A DNA stretch of 64,000 bases from an uncultured Oscillospiraceae bacterium (GTDB taxonomy: Bacteria; Bacillota; Clostridia; Oscillospirales; Oscillospiraceae), in assembly GCA_947626315.1 (NCBI GenBank), contig CANQRQ010000002.1, positions 82,538 to 146,537 of the forward strand. Direction: 5' to 3'. A program made the translations under genes and the position numbers. Of this stretch, positions 34,317 to 43,108 are shown piece by piece. Numbering within the stretch: position 1 is the first letter of the stretch; each line of letters opens with the position of its first letter. The notes under the pieces are model-generated. The model had not been told where the DNA came from and ran no database searches. It saw nothing but the letters and a program-made list of their open reading frames with translations.

Positions 34317-37160
34317 TCAGGTCCCCTCTTTCAGGATGAGCCAGGCCGTGGGGATCTGCCGGTCGATGGATTCCGGGGTCTCCTCGTTTATATAGGCGCC
34401 GTCAAAAACCATCTGGGCGGAGGAGCCGCCGTCCATATTGCAGGCGTTGACTGCCCCGTAGCGGAGCATGAGTTCCGCCAGCTCCTCCAGACTGGCCCCA
34501 ACGCTGCTGGCCTGCCGCCCGTTGACGGTCAGCAGCAAAACGGCCCCGTCGGCGCGCTGACCAATGGCTGCGCGGGGATTGAGGCCGCCCGGCAGGGTCG
34601 CCGGGTCCGCGCTCTGCCCATCGGCCACCAGCACTGGCCCACAGGAGCAGGCGTATCGAAGGCCGGCCTCCTGGGCGGCCTCCAGGCTGTCCAGCCCCAC
34701 GTGGAGGATGTTTTGCCCGTCCAGGCCTGCATAACAGCTGCCGCTGCCGGCCTCCCCGGCGTAAACCTGGCTGTCGCAGATCACAGCGCTGTCCGGAAGA
34801 TTGCCGTCTCCCGAGCCGGCGCCGCCGGCGTTGATGCCGCCCACAGCGTCCCAAAGCTGCGCCAGCTCCTTGAGTGTGCGGCCCTGAACACCCAGACTGT
34901 CCGTATCAAGGCCCAGCACCACCCGGCTGGGGTCCGGCACGATCAGCATGGAGCCGGTATAATTTTCGCCGCTGACCGTCTCCAGGACCACATCGTTGTC
35001 CTCCGGCCCCGGCTCCGTTTGGGCGCTGGAGTAGGCCGGCTCATCATAGCCCAGCTGCTGCCGCAGCAGCGCGTAGCGGGGATGCGGCTCCAGGGTCAGC
35101 GTGCCGTCCGGGCCGAAGTCCCCCTCCTCGTTCACGTAGCGCCAGCCGCCGGCGAAGGGCTCCTCCGCCTGGGTGTTGACCTGGCAGCCCGGCGCGGCGG
35201 CCTGGAAGCGCTCCACCTGCTCCGCCGGAACCGGGTCCTGGCTGCCCAGCCAGAGCCGCTCCAGGCCGCTGAGCCCATAGAGCGGGGAGATATCCGCCAC
35301 CTGGGGGCAGCCGGCCACGTTCAGATGGCGCAGACTGCCGAGCCCGGCCAGGGGGCTGAGATCGGAGATCTCCGTATCGTTCAGCTCCAGATACTCCAGC
35401 TTTTCACAGGCGGCCAGAGGGCTCAGGTCGGCCACCGGGTCATGGCCCAGGAGCAGGACCTCCAGCTGGGGCATGGAGCGGACAAAGGACAGATCGGTGA
35501 CGCCCTCGTTGTGGCTCAGGTCCAGGACCTTCAGCTCCGTGCAGTAGGACAGGGCCCGGAGCTGCTCGGCGTCCAGCCCGGCGCTGCCGAGGGGCGCGGA
35601 GGCCGCGATCCGTTCCGTGTCGGTGCGCACGCTGTAGTCCCCCAGGCTGATCTGCCAGACCACCTTGACAGCCGGGAAGGCCTCCTGGATGGCCTCCGCT
35701 TCCTCAGCGGAGAGGCCGCAGCCGTCCAGATCCAGCCGGGCGCAGCGCCGCAGATAGGGCAGCCGCTCCCGGAGCTCCGCGCCGCCGTCCCGGACGGCGG
35801 TCTTCCGCAGGTCCAGCGCCTCGTCCTGGGTGCTCCGCTCCTGCCCGTACAGGCCGAAGTGATAGACAAACTCCAGCTGGGGCGCGGCGTCCATCAGGGT
35901 CTTGACGTCCTCCCAGAGGAGCTCCCCCTGCCCCTCCCAGCCCAGGTCCACCGTGCAGGGCCCGGCCAGCGCGGAGAGCTTCTCCGCCGTCTCGGCCAGG
36001 TCCTCGCGGGCAAGCTCGCGCAGGTCCAGGCTGTCCGGGTTGTCCGTCAGAGCGCCGGGCTCCCGGTCCCGGCTCTTCCCGGCGCTGTCCGCCGGGGTGG
36101 AAGCAGCCTCCGGTTCCGCCGGGGCGGACTCCCGGACCGGGCCGGTGCAGGCCACGGCGAAGCACGCCGCGGCGCAGACCAGCGCCAGCAGCACCGGCAG
36201 AAGCGCCCGCCGGGGCCGCCGGACGATGAAGTTCAGCCGCTCCCGCAGAGCCCTGCCGGAGGAAGAAATGGCCGTCCCGGAGAGCAGCAGTCCGGCCCGG
36301 CGATGCCTGTCCGCCAACGACAGGAGCAGCTCCCCATAGTCCAGGCGCTCCTGCTCCCCCAGGGCCGCGACGGCCGAGGCGTCCGCCGCCAGCTCCGCGT
36401 CCTGCCGGGACAGGGCGCAGGCCCACCAGACCAGGGGGTTGTACCAGTGCAGGGCCAGGGCCAGCAGCCGGAGCAGGGCCCAGACCTGGTCTCCATGCCG
36501 GTAGTGGGCCCGCTCATGGGCCAGGACCCGGTCCAGCGCCCGGCTGTCCTTGGCCACCCCTTCCGGCACATAGATCGCGGGCGCAAAGAGCCCGAAGAGG
36601 CAGGGCGTCCCCGGGGCCGGGCTGACCAGGACCCGCCTGGGCGGGCGCGTCTGCGCCGTCGGCAGCGGGCGGGCGTTCCGGCGCAGACGGAGAGCGAAGC
36701 GCAGATTGGCAAGCAGCGCCAGGAGCAGCAGCAGGGCCGCTCCGGCGAGCCACAGGGCCTTCAGCGTCCCGGCGGCCGGGAATGGCTGCGGGGCCCGGAC
36801 AGGCTCCGCCGCCGGGGCCGCCGGGGCCGTCGGCGTCTCCCGCTTCACCGGCGTTTCGGGGTCCGCCGCCTGGACCGGAGCAGCGGGAGCCTCTCCTGCC
36901 GGCAGCCGCAGGGAAGCGGCAGGGAGACCGGACCCGGCCTCCGGCAGAGCTGCCGGAGCGGCGCTCCGGACCGCCGCCTCCTCCACCAGAGAGGCCACGT
37001 TCAACGAGCTTTCAAAGGGGGACACGGGCGCCAGCAACCGCAGCAGCACCAGCAGCCAGAGGGCGTACCGGAGCCGGGGGTCAATCCGGCCCTTCAGAAC
37101 GCGGCGCAGCAAGAGCATCAGCAGAAGCAGCACGCTGGAGGAGAGGATCCACTCAGCCAT
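34317..37160 (-). CDS. BlaR1-like M56 metallopeptidase fused to leucine-rich repeats and phosphodiester glycosidase domain
   Basis: 947 residues. Residues 1-340: BlaR1/MecR1-type membrane part with helices near 5-20, 30-45, 135-155 and 318-338, and the M56 zinc motif HERAH (215-219) with DAEL (254-257). The usual penicillin-binding sensor is missing. Instead come about four leucine-rich repeats (540-640, e.g. LKVLDLSHN, LEYLELNDTEISDLSPL), a bridge (668-706), and a C-terminal NAGPA/phosphodiester-glycosidase-like domain (725-945) with NPRAAIGQ and NMDGGSSAQ. It overlaps the BlaI-like repressor gene by 8 bp. Probably an envelope sensor whose cytoplasmic peptidase releases the repressor. The ligand is unknown. 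Confidence 0.85.
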   Translation of the reverse strand: MAEWILSSSVLLLLMLLLRRVLKGRIDPRLRYALWLLVLLRLLAPVSPFESSLNVASLVEEAAVRSAAPAALPEAGSGLPAASLRLPAGEAPAAPVQAADPETPVKRETPTAPAAPAAEPVRAPQPFPAAGTLKALWLAGAALLLLLALLANLRFALRLRRNARPLPTAQTRPPRRVLVSPAPGTPCLFGLFAPAIYVPEGVAKDSRALDRVLAHERAHYRHGDQVWALLRLLALALHWYNPLVWWACALSRQDAELAADASAVAALGEQERLDYGELLLSLADRHRRAGLLLSGTAISSSGRALRERLNFIVRRPRRALLPVLLALVCAAACFAVACTGPVRESAPAEPEAASTPADSAGKSRDREPGALTDNPDSLDLRELAREDLAETAEKLSALAGPCTVDLGWEGQGELLWEDVKTLMDAAPQLEFVYHFGLYGQERSTQDEALDLRKTAVRDGGAELRERLPYLRRCARLDLDGCGLSAEEAEAIQEAFPAVKVVWQISLGDYSVRTDTERIAASAPLGSAGLDAEQLRALSYCTELKVLDLSHNEGVTDLSFVRSMPQLEVLLLGHDPVADLSPLAACEKLEYLELNDTEISDLSPLAGLGSLRHLNVAGCPQVADISPLYGLSGLERLWLGSQDPVPAEQVERFQAAAPGCQVNTQAEEPFAGGWRYVNEEGDFGPDGTLTLEPHPRYALLRQQLGYDEPAYSSAQTEPGPEDNDVVLETVSGENYTGSMLIVPDPSRVVLGLDTDSLGVQGRTLKELAQLWDAVGGINAGGAGSGDGNLPDSAVICDSQVYAGEAGSGSCYAGLDGQNILHVGLDSLEAAQEAGLRYACSCGPVLVADGQSADPATLPGGLNPRAAIGQRADGAVLLLTVNGRQASSVGASLEELAELMLRYGAVNACNMDGGSSAQMVFDGAYINEETPESIDRQIPTAWLILKEGT

Positions 37161-37533
37161 GGCGCTTCTCCCGCTCGCTCTTCAGCAGGTCGTACAGCTC
37201 GTCCAGCTCCTGGTCGCTGAGCTGGCCCTCCACCATGGAGTTGACCAGGGACAGGGGGCTGCCCCCGAAAATCCGGTCTATGAAAGAGCGGGTCTCCTCC
37301 CGGACCGCCTCGCTCCGCTCGATCAGCGGGTAGAAGAGCTTGGCCCGGGGCCCCTGCTCCACCCGGAACAGGCCCTTCTTCTCCATCCGGGAGACCACCG
37401 TCTCCACCGTGGAGAGCGCCTGCCCGGTGCGGGCAGAGCAGCGCTTGCGGATCTGGGCCAGGGTCAGAGGACTCTCTTCCCACAGGCACTCATAGACCGA
37501 CCACTCGCCGCCGGTCAGCCGTGTTTTGGACAT
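37153..37533 (-). CDS. BlaI/MecI-family transcriptional repressor
   Basis: 126 residues. The winged helix spans about 5-75 (LTGGEWSVYECLWEESPLTL, TVETVVSRMEKKGL). The C-terminal dimer helices contain the region (about 90-105) where family members are cleaved on induction. It should repress its own operon, including the M56 gene, from the palindromic operator at 37545-37584. No beta-lactamase is nearby, so antibiotic resistance is not implied. Confidence 0.93.
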   Translation of the reverse strand: MSKTRLTGGEWSVYECLWEESPLTLAQIRKRCSARTGQALSTVETVVSRMEKKGLFRVEQGPRAKLFYPLIERSEAVREETRSFIDRIFGGSPLSLVNSMVEGQLSDQELDELYDLLKSEREKRHG

Positions 37534-37544
37534 ACAATCACCGC

Positions 37545-37592
37545 CTTACAATGTAGTGTTATCATAATAGCACCACATTGTAAGGCTGTCAA
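37545..37592 (-). promoter_or_regulatory. Promoter and BlaI-type operator
   Basis: TTGACA (37587-37592) and TATTAT (37564-37569) with a 17-bp spacer, reading leftward. Inverted arms CTTACAATGTAGTG (37545) and CACCACATTGTAAG (37571) bracket the -10 box, and each arm contains the TACAATGT core of BlaI/MecI operators. Repressor bound here would block the promoter. Confidence 0.82.
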
Positions 37593-37646
37593 GAGGAAAA
37601 AACTCCCGGAGCGGAAATTTTCCGCTCCGGGCAAACTTCTGTTTAT

Positions 37647-39104
37647 TTAATTTTGCGGCTCATTGGCCTGGGCGCTGCTTTGGCGCAGCTCCCGGACCAG
37701 CCCCAGGCCGATCGGCAGGGCGATCAGCAGGGACAGCAGATCCGCCATGGGCTGGGCCAGCTCCAGGCCCAGCAGGGCCGTCCCGCCCAGGGCGGAGGTC
37801 AGCAGCGGCAGCAGCAGCACCGTGGGGATGAAACAGAGCCCCGAGCGGGCCAGCGCCACAAGGGTGGCCCGGACCGTGTAGCCGATGTTCTGCAGGGCCA
37901 TGTTGGTGATCGTGATCCAGGAGAGCAGGGGCAGGGTCAGCAGCTGCGCCCGGAAGCTGAACGCGGCGATCTCCGCCGCCTCCGGGCTGGAGCCCGCCAC
38001 CAGGCCGGTGACAGGCCCGGCCAGGGGGAAAGCCAGCCCGGCGATCAGCAGCAGGCCCAGCGCGGAGCCCTTGACGCAGAAGCGAAAGCCCTCCAGCACC
38101 CGGTCATACCGCCGCGCCCCGTAGTTGAAGCCGCAGACCGGCTGATAGCCCTGGCCGAAGCCCAGCAGCGCCGAGAAGAAGAACTGCATCAGCCGGCTGA
38201 CGCCGGTCATGGCCGCCTGGGCCGCATCAATCATCAGCTCGCTGTCCATATACAGGCCGATAGAGTGGTTCAGGCAGGCGGTGGCCAGGCCGGTCATCCC
38301 CTGGCGGGCCAGGGAGGGCAGGCCGCCCCGGACAATATTTCGGATATAATAGCCCTTAAAAGAGAAGCTCCGCAGCCGGATCTTCACATTGTCGCTCCGG
38401 TAGATCCCGGCCAGCAGCAGCAGAAAGCCCACGATCTGGCTGATCCCGGTGGCCAGCGCCGCCCCGGCCACCCCCAGGCCCGCCCCAAAGGGCACGGTCA
38501 GCCGCCCGTAAAAGATGGCCTCGCCGGGTGCGTAGATCAGCAGCGGGTCCAAAATCAGGTTCAGCACCGCCCCGGAGCTCAGGCCGATCATGGCAAAGAA
38601 GGCGTTGCCCTGGAGCCGCAGCTGGTTGTTCATCACCAGAGCGCCGGTCATGAAGGGGGCGGCCAGCAGGATGTAGTCCATGTACTGGACGGTGTAGCCC
38701 AGCGTGGCCTCCGTCTTGGCCCCCAGCAGCCGGGCGAAGGGGAAGCGGAAGCTGAGGCCCAGCACCGTCAGCAGCAGGCCGATGAAGAAGGCGTAGAAAA
38801 AGCCGGTGGCGGCCATGACCTCCGCATCCCGGTAGTCCTGGCGGCCGAAGGCCCGGGAGATATAGTTGCCGGAGCCGTGGCCGTGGTAAAAGCCGATGGC
38901 CTGGATCAGGGTCATCAGCGGCAGTGCGACGCCTACGGCGGCCACCATACTGTCGTTCTCCAGCTGACGGACGAAAAAGGTGTCCGCCAGGTTGTAAAAG
39001 GAGGTGATCAGCATGCTGATGATCGTGGGAACGGCCAGGCGCAGAATCAGCCTGTCCACCGGCTCCGTGGTCATGCGGATGAATTTTTCCTGGTTCCCGC
39101 TCAT
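37647..39104 (-). CDS. MATE family multidrug efflux transporter
   Basis: 485 residues from ATG at 39104 (AAGGGG upstream). Twelve membrane helices in two homologous halves. LAVPTIISMLITSFYNLADTFFV is the N-terminal family signature, and FGQGYQPVCGFNYGARRYDR begins the second half. It uses a sodium or proton gradient to expel cationic compounds. The gene is alone, and no regulator sits beside it except the BlaI pair 110 bp upstream in the same direction. Confidence 0.92.
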   Translation of the reverse strand: MSGNQEKFIRMTTEPVDRLILRLAVPTIISMLITSFYNLADTFFVRQLENDSMVAAVGVALPLMTLIQAIGFYHGHGSGNYISRAFGRQDYRDAEVMAATGFFYAFFIGLLLTVLGLSFRFPFARLLGAKTEATLGYTVQYMDYILLAAPFMTGALVMNNQLRLQGNAFFAMIGLSSGAVLNLILDPLLIYAPGEAIFYGRLTVPFGAGLGVAGAALATGISQIVGFLLLLAGIYRSDNVKIRLRSFSFKGYYIRNIVRGGLPSLARQGMTGLATACLNHSIGLYMDSELMIDAAQAAMTGVSRLMQFFFSALLGFGQGYQPVCGFNYGARRYDRVLEGFRFCVKGSALGLLLIAGLAFPLAGPVTGLVAGSSPEAAEIAAFSFRAQLLTLPLLSWITITNMALQNIGYTVRATLVALARSGLCFIPTVLLLPLLTSALGGTALLGLELAQPMADLLSLLIALPIGLGLVRELRQSSAQANEPQN

Positions 39105-39230
39105 AGCTTCGCCCCTTATCCGTGCGAGCAGCTGATTTTTTCCAATCAATTATATAGCAGAACGCCGGGCATTGCAAGAGCCGCAGCACTGCCGCAGTTC
39201 CTGCCCACCTGTCCGGCGCTTCTTCTCCAC

Positions 39231-40709
39231 TTATAAAAACTTGTCTACCCGCTGGGCCACGTCCTCCAGACGCTCCTTCAGCCGGCGGCGCTCTTCGTCC
39301 AGCTCTTCCTTCAGCTCCTCTTTCAGCTCTCCGGCGCCGGTCTCCAACTCATTGAGCACCTGGCGGGTCCGGTCCTTCGCCCGCTGCCGCTCCTCCTCCA
39401 GCTCGGCCCGGAGTTCCTGATAGCCGGTCTCCATCTCCCGGAGCGCCTCCTGCCGCCGCTCCCGGCCCCGGCCCAGCACGTCCACCGTCCTGGCCAGGCT
39501 CCGCACCAGGCTGTCGGTGGGCCTGTCGTGCTCCGGGTAGAGGCCCAGGCGGAAATTCTCTATGACCGTCTCGTAGCGGTCACAGGCCCGGCCGACCGCC
39601 TCCTGCCAGGAGATGTAGAGCTCCCTCTGGGCCCGCTCCCCTACCTGCCTGAGCACCTCCGGCCGCCGGCACAGCTGGCGCAGCTTTGCGGCCAGACTCT
39701 CCGCGTTCTCCTGGATCAGAAAGCCGGTGTTCCCGTCTTCCACGCCCTCGGCGGCGCAGCTGCCCTCCACCAGAACGCTGGGCAGCGCGCAGGCTGCCGC
39801 CTCCCGGACCACCAGGCCGTTTGTGTCAAAGGTGGAGGGGAAGAGGAACAGATCCGCCCGGCAGTACCAGGCCCGGACCAGTTCCCGGTCCCGCACCGCG
39901 TCGGCAAACTGCACCGGCCCCTCCAGCCCCAGGGACCGGCAGTAGGCCACGATCTCGTCTTTCTCCACGCCGCCGCCTACGAACACCATGCGAAAGTCCC
40001 TGCCTTCGTCCCAGAGGGCCTTGAGGGCGTCCAGAATGATCCGCAGACCCTTGTACCACATCATCCGGCCCACGAACAGGAACACCGGTACCCCGGCGGG
40101 CAGGTCAAAGCCCTCCGCCACCCGGTCGATCAGCTCCTGGGAGACCCGGCCCCGGGGGAAATCCACCCCGTTGGGCATCACCAGATAGTCCCCCTCATAG
40201 CCCAGCTTCCGCAGGTTTTCCCCGGCGCCGGCACTGACGGTCCAGACCTCGTCACAGGCGGCGATGTTCTGCACCAGCAGGCGGGCGGCCTCTTCCCGCA
40301 GCAACTCGGAGCGGAGGGCGTTGGCAATGTCAATGTCAAACTTCGTATGATAGGTCAGCACGACCGGGACCCGGATCTGCTCCCGCAGGCCCCTGGCCAG
40401 CAGGGCGGAGACGATGGGGCAGTGGCTGTGGATGATGTTGAACTGCATCCCCTCCAGGCGCCGCATCAGCTCCGGAGAGAGGGGCATGCCGGCCCGGTAG
40501 CCCACCGCCTTGGTCAGGTCCAGGCTGGGATAGCGGACCACCGGGAAGGGGTAGGCGGTATCGTCCGCATCCGGGTAATAGGGGGTCACTACCGCGGCGG
40601 AGCCGTGCTCCCTGGTGATGAATTCCCCGTAGTTGACCACCGCGTTGGCTACGCCGTCGATCAGCGGGGGAAAAGAGTCGTTCATAAGGCAGACGTTCAG
40701 CTTGTCCAT
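39231..40709 (-). CDS. GT4 glycosyltransferase with C-terminal coiled coil
   Basis: 492 residues. A GT-B fold of the glycosyltransferase 4 family: N-terminal NDSFPPLIDGVANAVVNYG, IIHSHCPIVSALLARG, then FVGRMMWYKGLRIILDAL and the acidic E-x7-E-like segment PSTFDTNGLVVREAAAC. The pattern is closest to diacylglycerol glucosyltransferases and PimB-like enzymes, so a glycolipid product is plausible. Residues about 395-492 form a long charged coiled coil (ELRAELEEERQRAKDRTR), which is unusual for the family and may attach it to membrane or partners. Confidence 0.85.
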   Translation of the reverse strand: MDKLNVCLMNDSFPPLIDGVANAVVNYGEFITREHGSAAVVTPYYPDADDTAYPFPVVRYPSLDLTKAVGYRAGMPLSPELMRRLEGMQFNIIHSHCPIVSALLARGLREQIRVPVVLTYHTKFDIDIANALRSELLREEAARLLVQNIAACDEVWTVSAGAGENLRKLGYEGDYLVMPNGVDFPRGRVSQELIDRVAEGFDLPAGVPVFLFVGRMMWYKGLRIILDALKALWDEGRDFRMVFVGGGVEKDEIVAYCRSLGLEGPVQFADAVRDRELVRAWYCRADLFLFPSTFDTNGLVVREAAACALPSVLVEGSCAAEGVEDGNTGFLIQENAESLAAKLRQLCRRPEVLRQVGERAQRELYISWQEAVGRACDRYETVIENFRLGLYPEHDRPTDSLVRSLARTVDVLGRGRERRQEALREMETGYQELRAELEEERQRAKDRTRQVLNELETGAGELKEELKEELDEERRRLKERLEDVAQRVDKFL

Positions 40710-40880
40710 GGCTGTCCTCCTGAAAAAGGGAATGCGTCCCAGATATTCTATATTATACCCCGAACCGGCCCCGCGTACAAGGGGCCTGCGATTTCGACGG
40801 GGCGGCTTTTGGCAATTTGCCCAGCCTGCGGGGGTGAACTTTGTGCGATTCTCACAAAAACAAAAAATTTTTCGAAACGG

Positions 40881-40911
40881 TGAAACTTTTTGCCCCTAAA
40901 AAGCGTTTATA
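40881..40911 (+). promoter_or_regulatory. ECF-sigma-type promoter
   Basis: TGAAACTTTTTGCCCC followed, 23 bases from its first T, by CGTTTATATAG. The same pattern with the same spacing precedes the ECF sigma gene at 61176. The AAC-type -35 and CGT-type -10 are usual for ECF sigma factors. Confidence 0.6.
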
Positions 40912-40947
40912 TAGGTGACAACACTTCAATGATGGGAGGCGAAGCGG

Positions 40948-41622
40948 ATGCGCGTGAAAGCGGCTGTATGTACGGGAATTGTCTTTCTTCTGATGATCCT
41001 GCTGGGGTCCTGGGTCTTTTTCCGGGTTGAGGCCCTGGCCTACGACGGCGGGCCGGACGCGGCCGGACGCGGCGCCGCTCTGCCGAACTTTATCTATAAC
41101 CCGGAATGCATCTCCGGCTCCCCGCTGCTGGGCACCAAGCAGTTCAGCTCCGGCCGGCTCCTCCCGGAGGACGCCGCCGGCGCGGCACGGTCCTCTCAGC
41201 TGGTGGTCCGGGGGAAGATCCTGGAGGTGTACTACACCTTTGCTGACGGCCAGGCCTGGACCCAGGCCAGCGTCCAGGTGCTGGACTGCCTGAAGGGCAG
41301 CCCGGCCGGGGAGGAGCCCCTGTCCGTCTATTTCCAGGGCGGCTATGTCTCCGCCGAGGATTTTGCCGCCTTCAGCGGCGGCAGCCGGGAGGAGGGTTTC
41401 TACCGGGTGGTCTCCGACGGGGTACCCCTGCCCACGGAGGGGGAGGAAGGGCTCTTCTTCCTCAACGAGCGGCCGGAGGGTTCCTCTCTCCCGGAGGGGA
41501 CCTACCTGCTCTCCTGCGGCCGGTACTCGGTGATGTCCCCCGCAGAGGACGGGCAGCTCGTCTCCGCCAGCGGCAGCCGGTACAGCTATGACCAGCTCTG
41601 CGCGCTGATCGCCCGGGCCTGA
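40948..41622 (+). CDS. Exported protein of unknown function
   Basis: 224 residues. One N-terminal membrane segment (about 5-27: VCTGIVFLLMILLGSWVFF), the rest outside the cell. The middle, SSQLVVRGKILEVYYTFADGQAWTQASVQVLDCLKG, and the end, GTYLLSCGRYSVM, suggest a small beta-rich domain. I do not recognise the family. An ECF-type promoter matching that of the sigma operon at 61.2 kb suggests it belongs to the same envelope-stress regulon. Ribosome site GGGAGGCG. Confidence 0.7.
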   Translation: MRVKAAVCTGIVFLLMILLGSWVFFRVEALAYDGGPDAAGRGAALPNFIYNPECISGSPLLGTKQFSSGRLLPEDAAGAARSSQLVVRGKILEVYYTFADGQAWTQASVQVLDCLKGSPAGEEPLSVYFQGGYVSAEDFAAFSGGSREEGFYRVVSDGVPLPTEGEEGLFFLNERPEGSSLPEGTYLLSCGRYSVMSPAEDGQLVSASGSRYSYDQLCALIARA

Positions 41623-41639
41623 AAATGCTTCAAATGCGC

Positions 41640-41674
41640 CCCCCGCGGCCAAGGCCGCGGGGGATTTTCTTTAT
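41640..41674. terminator. Bidirectional terminator between 40948 gene and mnmA
   Basis: CCCCCGCGGCC pairs with GGCCGCGGGGG across AA, followed rightward by ATTTTCTTTATTT. It serves the two convergent genes. Confidence 0.85.
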
Positions 41675-42738
41675 TTCGAGCCGCAGACCGTTCCGCCGCC
41701 CAGGACCAGATCCCCGTCGTAGAGGACCGCCGCCTGCCCCGGCGCGGGGGCGCGCTGCGGCTCGTCCAGCAGCAGGCGGAGCCGGCCGTTCTCCTCCGGA
41801 TAGGCCGTGGCCGGGATCTCCCTGCCCCGGTAGCGGAGCTTCGCCGTGCAGCGGAAGGGCTCCGCCGTGGGCGGGATGGAGATCCAATTGAAGTCCTCCG
41901 TCAGCACCTCCCGGCGCAGCAGCTCCTCCGCCCGGCCCAGCACCACCGTGTTGCTCTCCGGCACGATCCGGCAGACATAGAGCTTTTCATGATAGCCCAG
42001 GCCCAGTCCCCGGTGCTGGCCCACCGTATAGTGAATGATGCCCTGATGCCGCCCCAGCACCCGCCCGGCCGTGTCCACAAAAAGGCCCTCCCCCGGTTCC
42101 CCGCCGTATTGGCGGACCACCTTGGCGTAGTCCCCGTCGGGGGCAAAGCAGATGTCCTGGCTGTCCGGTTTCTCCGCGTTGACAAAGCCGCCCTCCCGGG
42201 CCAGCTGGCGCACCTGGGCCTTGCTCAACTCCCCCAGGGGGAAGAGACTGCGGCTCAGCTCCTCCTGGCTCAGGGTGCAGAGCACATAGCTCTGGTCCTT
42301 CTCCGCGTATACCGCTTTTTTCAGCCGGAAGCGGTCCCCTGCCCGCTCCACCCGGGCATAGTGGCCCGTGACGATCGCCTGGCAGTCCAGCGCCCGGGCC
42401 CGGCGGTACAGGGCGTCAAACTTCAGGGCCCGGTTGCAGTCGATGCAGGGATTGGGGGTCCTGCCCTGCCGGTAGCTGTCGGCGAATTTCCATATCACCT
42501 TCTCGGTGAATTCCTCCTTGAAATTGAACACATAATAGGGGATCCCCAGCTTTCTGGCCACCGCCCGGGCGTCCTCCACGTCGTCCAGGGAGCAGCAGCT
42601 CTGAAAATTCTCCTGGTCCGCCGGCCCCTCGTACAGGCGCATGGTGCAGCCCACGCAGTCATAGCCCCGGTCCAGCATCAGCTTGGCGGCCACGCTGGAA
42701 TCCACCCCTCCGCTCATAGCGATCAGCGCTCTCAACAC
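41671..42738 (-). CDS. mnmA: tRNA-specific 2-thiouridylase MnmA
   Basis: 355 residues. The PP-loop is ALIAMSGGVDSSVAAKLM; the catalytic Cys pair lies in CIDCNRALKFDAL and DSQDICFAPDG; the central domain has YTVGQHRGLGLGY. It installs the 2-thio group on U34 of Lys, Glu and Gln tRNAs. It lies about 150 bp from tRNA-Gln on the opposite strand, though that tRNA has a C34 anticodon and would not be a substrate. No cysteine desulfurase gene is adjacent. Confidence 0.96.
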   Translation of the reverse strand: MLRALIAMSGGVDSSVAAKLMLDRGYDCVGCTMRLYEGPADQENFQSCCSLDDVEDARAVARKLGIPYYVFNFKEEFTEKVIWKFADSYRQGRTPNPCIDCNRALKFDALYRRARALDCQAIVTGHYARVERAGDRFRLKKAVYAEKDQSYVLCTLSQEELSRSLFPLGELSKAQVRQLAREGGFVNAEKPDSQDICFAPDGDYAKVVRQYGGEPGEGLFVDTAGRVLGRHQGIIHYTVGQHRGLGLGYHEKLYVCRIVPESNTVVLGRAEELLRREVLTEDFNWISIPPTAEPFRCTAKLRYRGREIPATAYPEENGRLRLLLDEPQRAPAPGQAAVLYDGDLVLGGGTVCGSK

Positions 42739-42844
42739 CGGCGCCCCCTTTCCTCTGACAGTGGTCCGGGCCTATCTTAGCATTTTTGCCGCCGGGCTGT
42801 CAATCGCCTCCGCTGCCCGGTTTGTCCGGGCGAGAAAAAAATCC

Positions 42845-42872
42845 TTGACAAAAAGGAAAAACCAAGTATAAT
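42845..42872 (+). promoter_or_regulatory. Promoter of tRNA-Gln
   Basis: TTGACA (42845) and TATAAT (42867) with a 16-bp spacer, 13 bp ahead of the tRNA. Confidence 0.85.
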
Positions 42873-42885
42873 AACAGTTGCGTTT

Positions 42886-42959
42886 AGCGGGATTGTGTAA
42901 AGGTAGCACAGCGGACTCTGACTCCGTATGTGAGGGTTCGAATCCTTCTCCCGCTGCCA
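42886..42959 (+). tRNA. tRNA-Gln(CTG)
   Basis: Acceptor arms AGCGGGA and TCCCGCT pair, G discriminator, encoded CCA. The anticodon loop CTCTGAC gives anticodon CTG (reads CAG). D arm GTGTAAAGGTAGCAC and T arm AGGGTTCGAATCCTT are normal. Confidence 0.95.
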
Positions 42960-43108
42960 AAAGTACAGGCTCCCATCTTGATGGGGGCCTGTACTTTTAC
43001 ATGGATAAAAGGATTCGAACCCGAGGGCGCTTGGCAAGGCGCCGGCGGCGCCTTGTAACCCGAGGCGGCCTGCGCCGCAGCGCAGGTCGAATCCTTCTCC
43101 CGCTGCCA
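42960..43108 (+). repeat. 149-bp tRNA-associated element ending in a copy of the tRNA-Gln 3' end
   Basis: The tRNA is followed by a hairpin (AAAAGTACAGGC with its complement, to 42999), then CATGG, an inverted T-arm fragment GGATTCGAA (43012-43020), GC-rich hairpins AAGGCGCC/GGCGCCTT and CCTGCGC/GCGCAGG, and a perfect 22-bp copy of the tRNA 3' end with CCA (43087-43108). A terminator hairpin (AGCTCCCAAGGC) comes next. Order of parts and 149-bp period equal those after tRNA-Ser. Confidence 0.75.

Noticed and set aside
34317..37533. Beta-lactam resistance regulator pair (blaI-blaR1)
   Set aside because: The sensor lacks the penicillin-binding domain and no beta-lactamase or PBP gene is adjacent. 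Only the signalling half is BlaR1-like.
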